From NCBI GenBank assembly GCA_015494845.1, contig WGAL01000098.1, forward strand, positions 1 to 12,862: a stretch of DNA of 12,862 bases, read 5' to 3'. Origin of the DNA: Melioribacteraceae bacterium (GTDB lineage Bacteria > Bacteroidota > Ignavibacteria > Ignavibacteriales > Melioribacteraceae). Shown piece after piece: positions 12,449 through 12,862 of this stretch. Within the stretch, counting starts at the first letter, position 1. Each line of letters begins with the position of its first letter. The position numbers were made by a program, and so were the translations under genes. The notes beneath the pieces were generated by a model, which searched no databases, had not been told where the DNA came from, and worked only from the letters and a program-made list of their open reading frames with translations.

Positions 12449-12862
12449 TTATTTCAGCAAAAATGCGCCGAAATAAACCGTATTACCGGAAGGAAATTCG
12501 GAACCGCTTTTCGGTTCTTTCGTTACTCTGAACATTTCAATTTCTTCAAACGGAATGAAAGGTATTTTACTTAAAACATAAAATTTCTTGCCATTTTGGG
12601 GATGGAAAATGCCGACGGAATACGATTGTCCTTTGTTAACTACCCAAACTTGCAACGCTTCGTTTTCTTTAAGACTGGGGGTTTTGAAAAATTGCAAAAT
12701 TCCGCGTCGCGCAGAAGGCGAAACTACAATTCTTGCGTCGGACGTTCCTTGCGAAGAAGTGGACATTAAATTAACAATCACCAAATCCTTAAACTCGAAA
12801 AGCTCAATTAAAGGTAAATTTTTATCGATAAAATCGCTTTTATCTTCAATCTCTATTTTATC
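12449..12862 (-). CDS. anti-sigma factor, RskA-type C-terminal domain (N-terminus beyond window)
   Basis: The frame is open from the window edge to the stop at 12449, giving 137 visible residues; a short reading from TTG at 12784 is only part of it. The visible part matches the C-terminal periplasmic domain of RskA-like anti-sigma factors: VIVNLMSTSSQGTSDARIVV, then ALQVWVVNKGQSYSVGIFHP (like the family's YQLWLIxxGxPVSAGxF) and a closing FRVTKEPKSGSEFPSGNTVYFGAF (like FAVTxEPxGGSPxPTGPVVLLG). The missing N-terminal part should hold the sigma-binding zinc-finger-like domain and one transmembrane helix. Such proteins hold an ECF sigma factor inactive, usually encoded directly upstream; that gene would be outside the window. 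The family call is good; the regulated stress or signal is unknown. Confidence 0.82.
   Translation of the reverse strand, partial: DKIEIEDKSDFIDKNLPLIELFEFKDLVIVNLMSTSSQGTSDARIVVSPSARRGILQFFKTPSLKENEALQVWVVNKGQSYSVGIFHPQNGKKFYVLSKIPFIPFEEIEMFRVTKEPKSGSEFPSGNTVYFGAFLLK

Overview
The window looks like chromosomal DNA from a bacterium of the FCB group (Bacteroidota/Chlorobi/Ignavibacteria-like). This is inferred from the folP-cdaA pairing, a two-receiver/PPDK_N fusion of a type known from that group, AT-rich spacers and moderate-GC genes. Some genes have clear Shine-Dalgarno sites (GGAG before aspS, AGGA before the gene at 4536), which is less typical of core Bacteroidetes. No rRNA, tRNA, CRISPR array, phage gene or transposase is visible. 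All genes but one lie on the minus strand.

Layout on the minus strand, in reading order from the right edge. (1) 12862-12449: the C-terminal part of an RskA-type anti-sigma factor, cut by the window edge. (2) 12352-9256: a likely operon of an ABC importer permease, its ATPase (overlapping by 11 bp) and a propionyl/methylmalonyl-CoA carboxyltransferase, with a sigma70-like promoter at 12403-12431. The ATPase departs from consensus at every catalytic motif. (3) 9255-8712: a 540-bp gene-poor region with a sigma54-type promoter (8993-9008), tandem 21-bp repeats placed like an activator site (9058-9099) and a candidate 29-aa single-helix membrane protein (8850-8939). (4) 8711-5712: a 999-aa protein with a pseudo-receiver, an intact receiver, a PEP/pyruvate-type ATP-grasp domain and an unassigned C-terminal domain. 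(5) 5711-5430: the junction between convergent genes, filled by a folded, TIR-bounded repeat element of about 257 bp. (6) 5429-4536, plus strand: a secreted helical-repeat protein with a PGAGKIY-type hydrophobic tail. (7) 4383-2611: aspS, followed by a strong hairpin. (8) 2473-1: a tightly coupled PASTA protein - folP - cdaA set, in which folP overlaps the PASTA gene by 4 bp and cdaA starts at the base after the folP stop; cdaA is cut at the left edge.

Most genes are housekeeping (translation, folate, c-di-AMP, acyl-CoA carboxylation). The most interesting items are the degenerate ABC ATPase with its permease, the sigma54-like promoter with the small membrane ORF ahead of the receiver/ATP-grasp fusion, and the family of CCTTC...GAAGG hairpins seen both inside the repeat element and after aspS.
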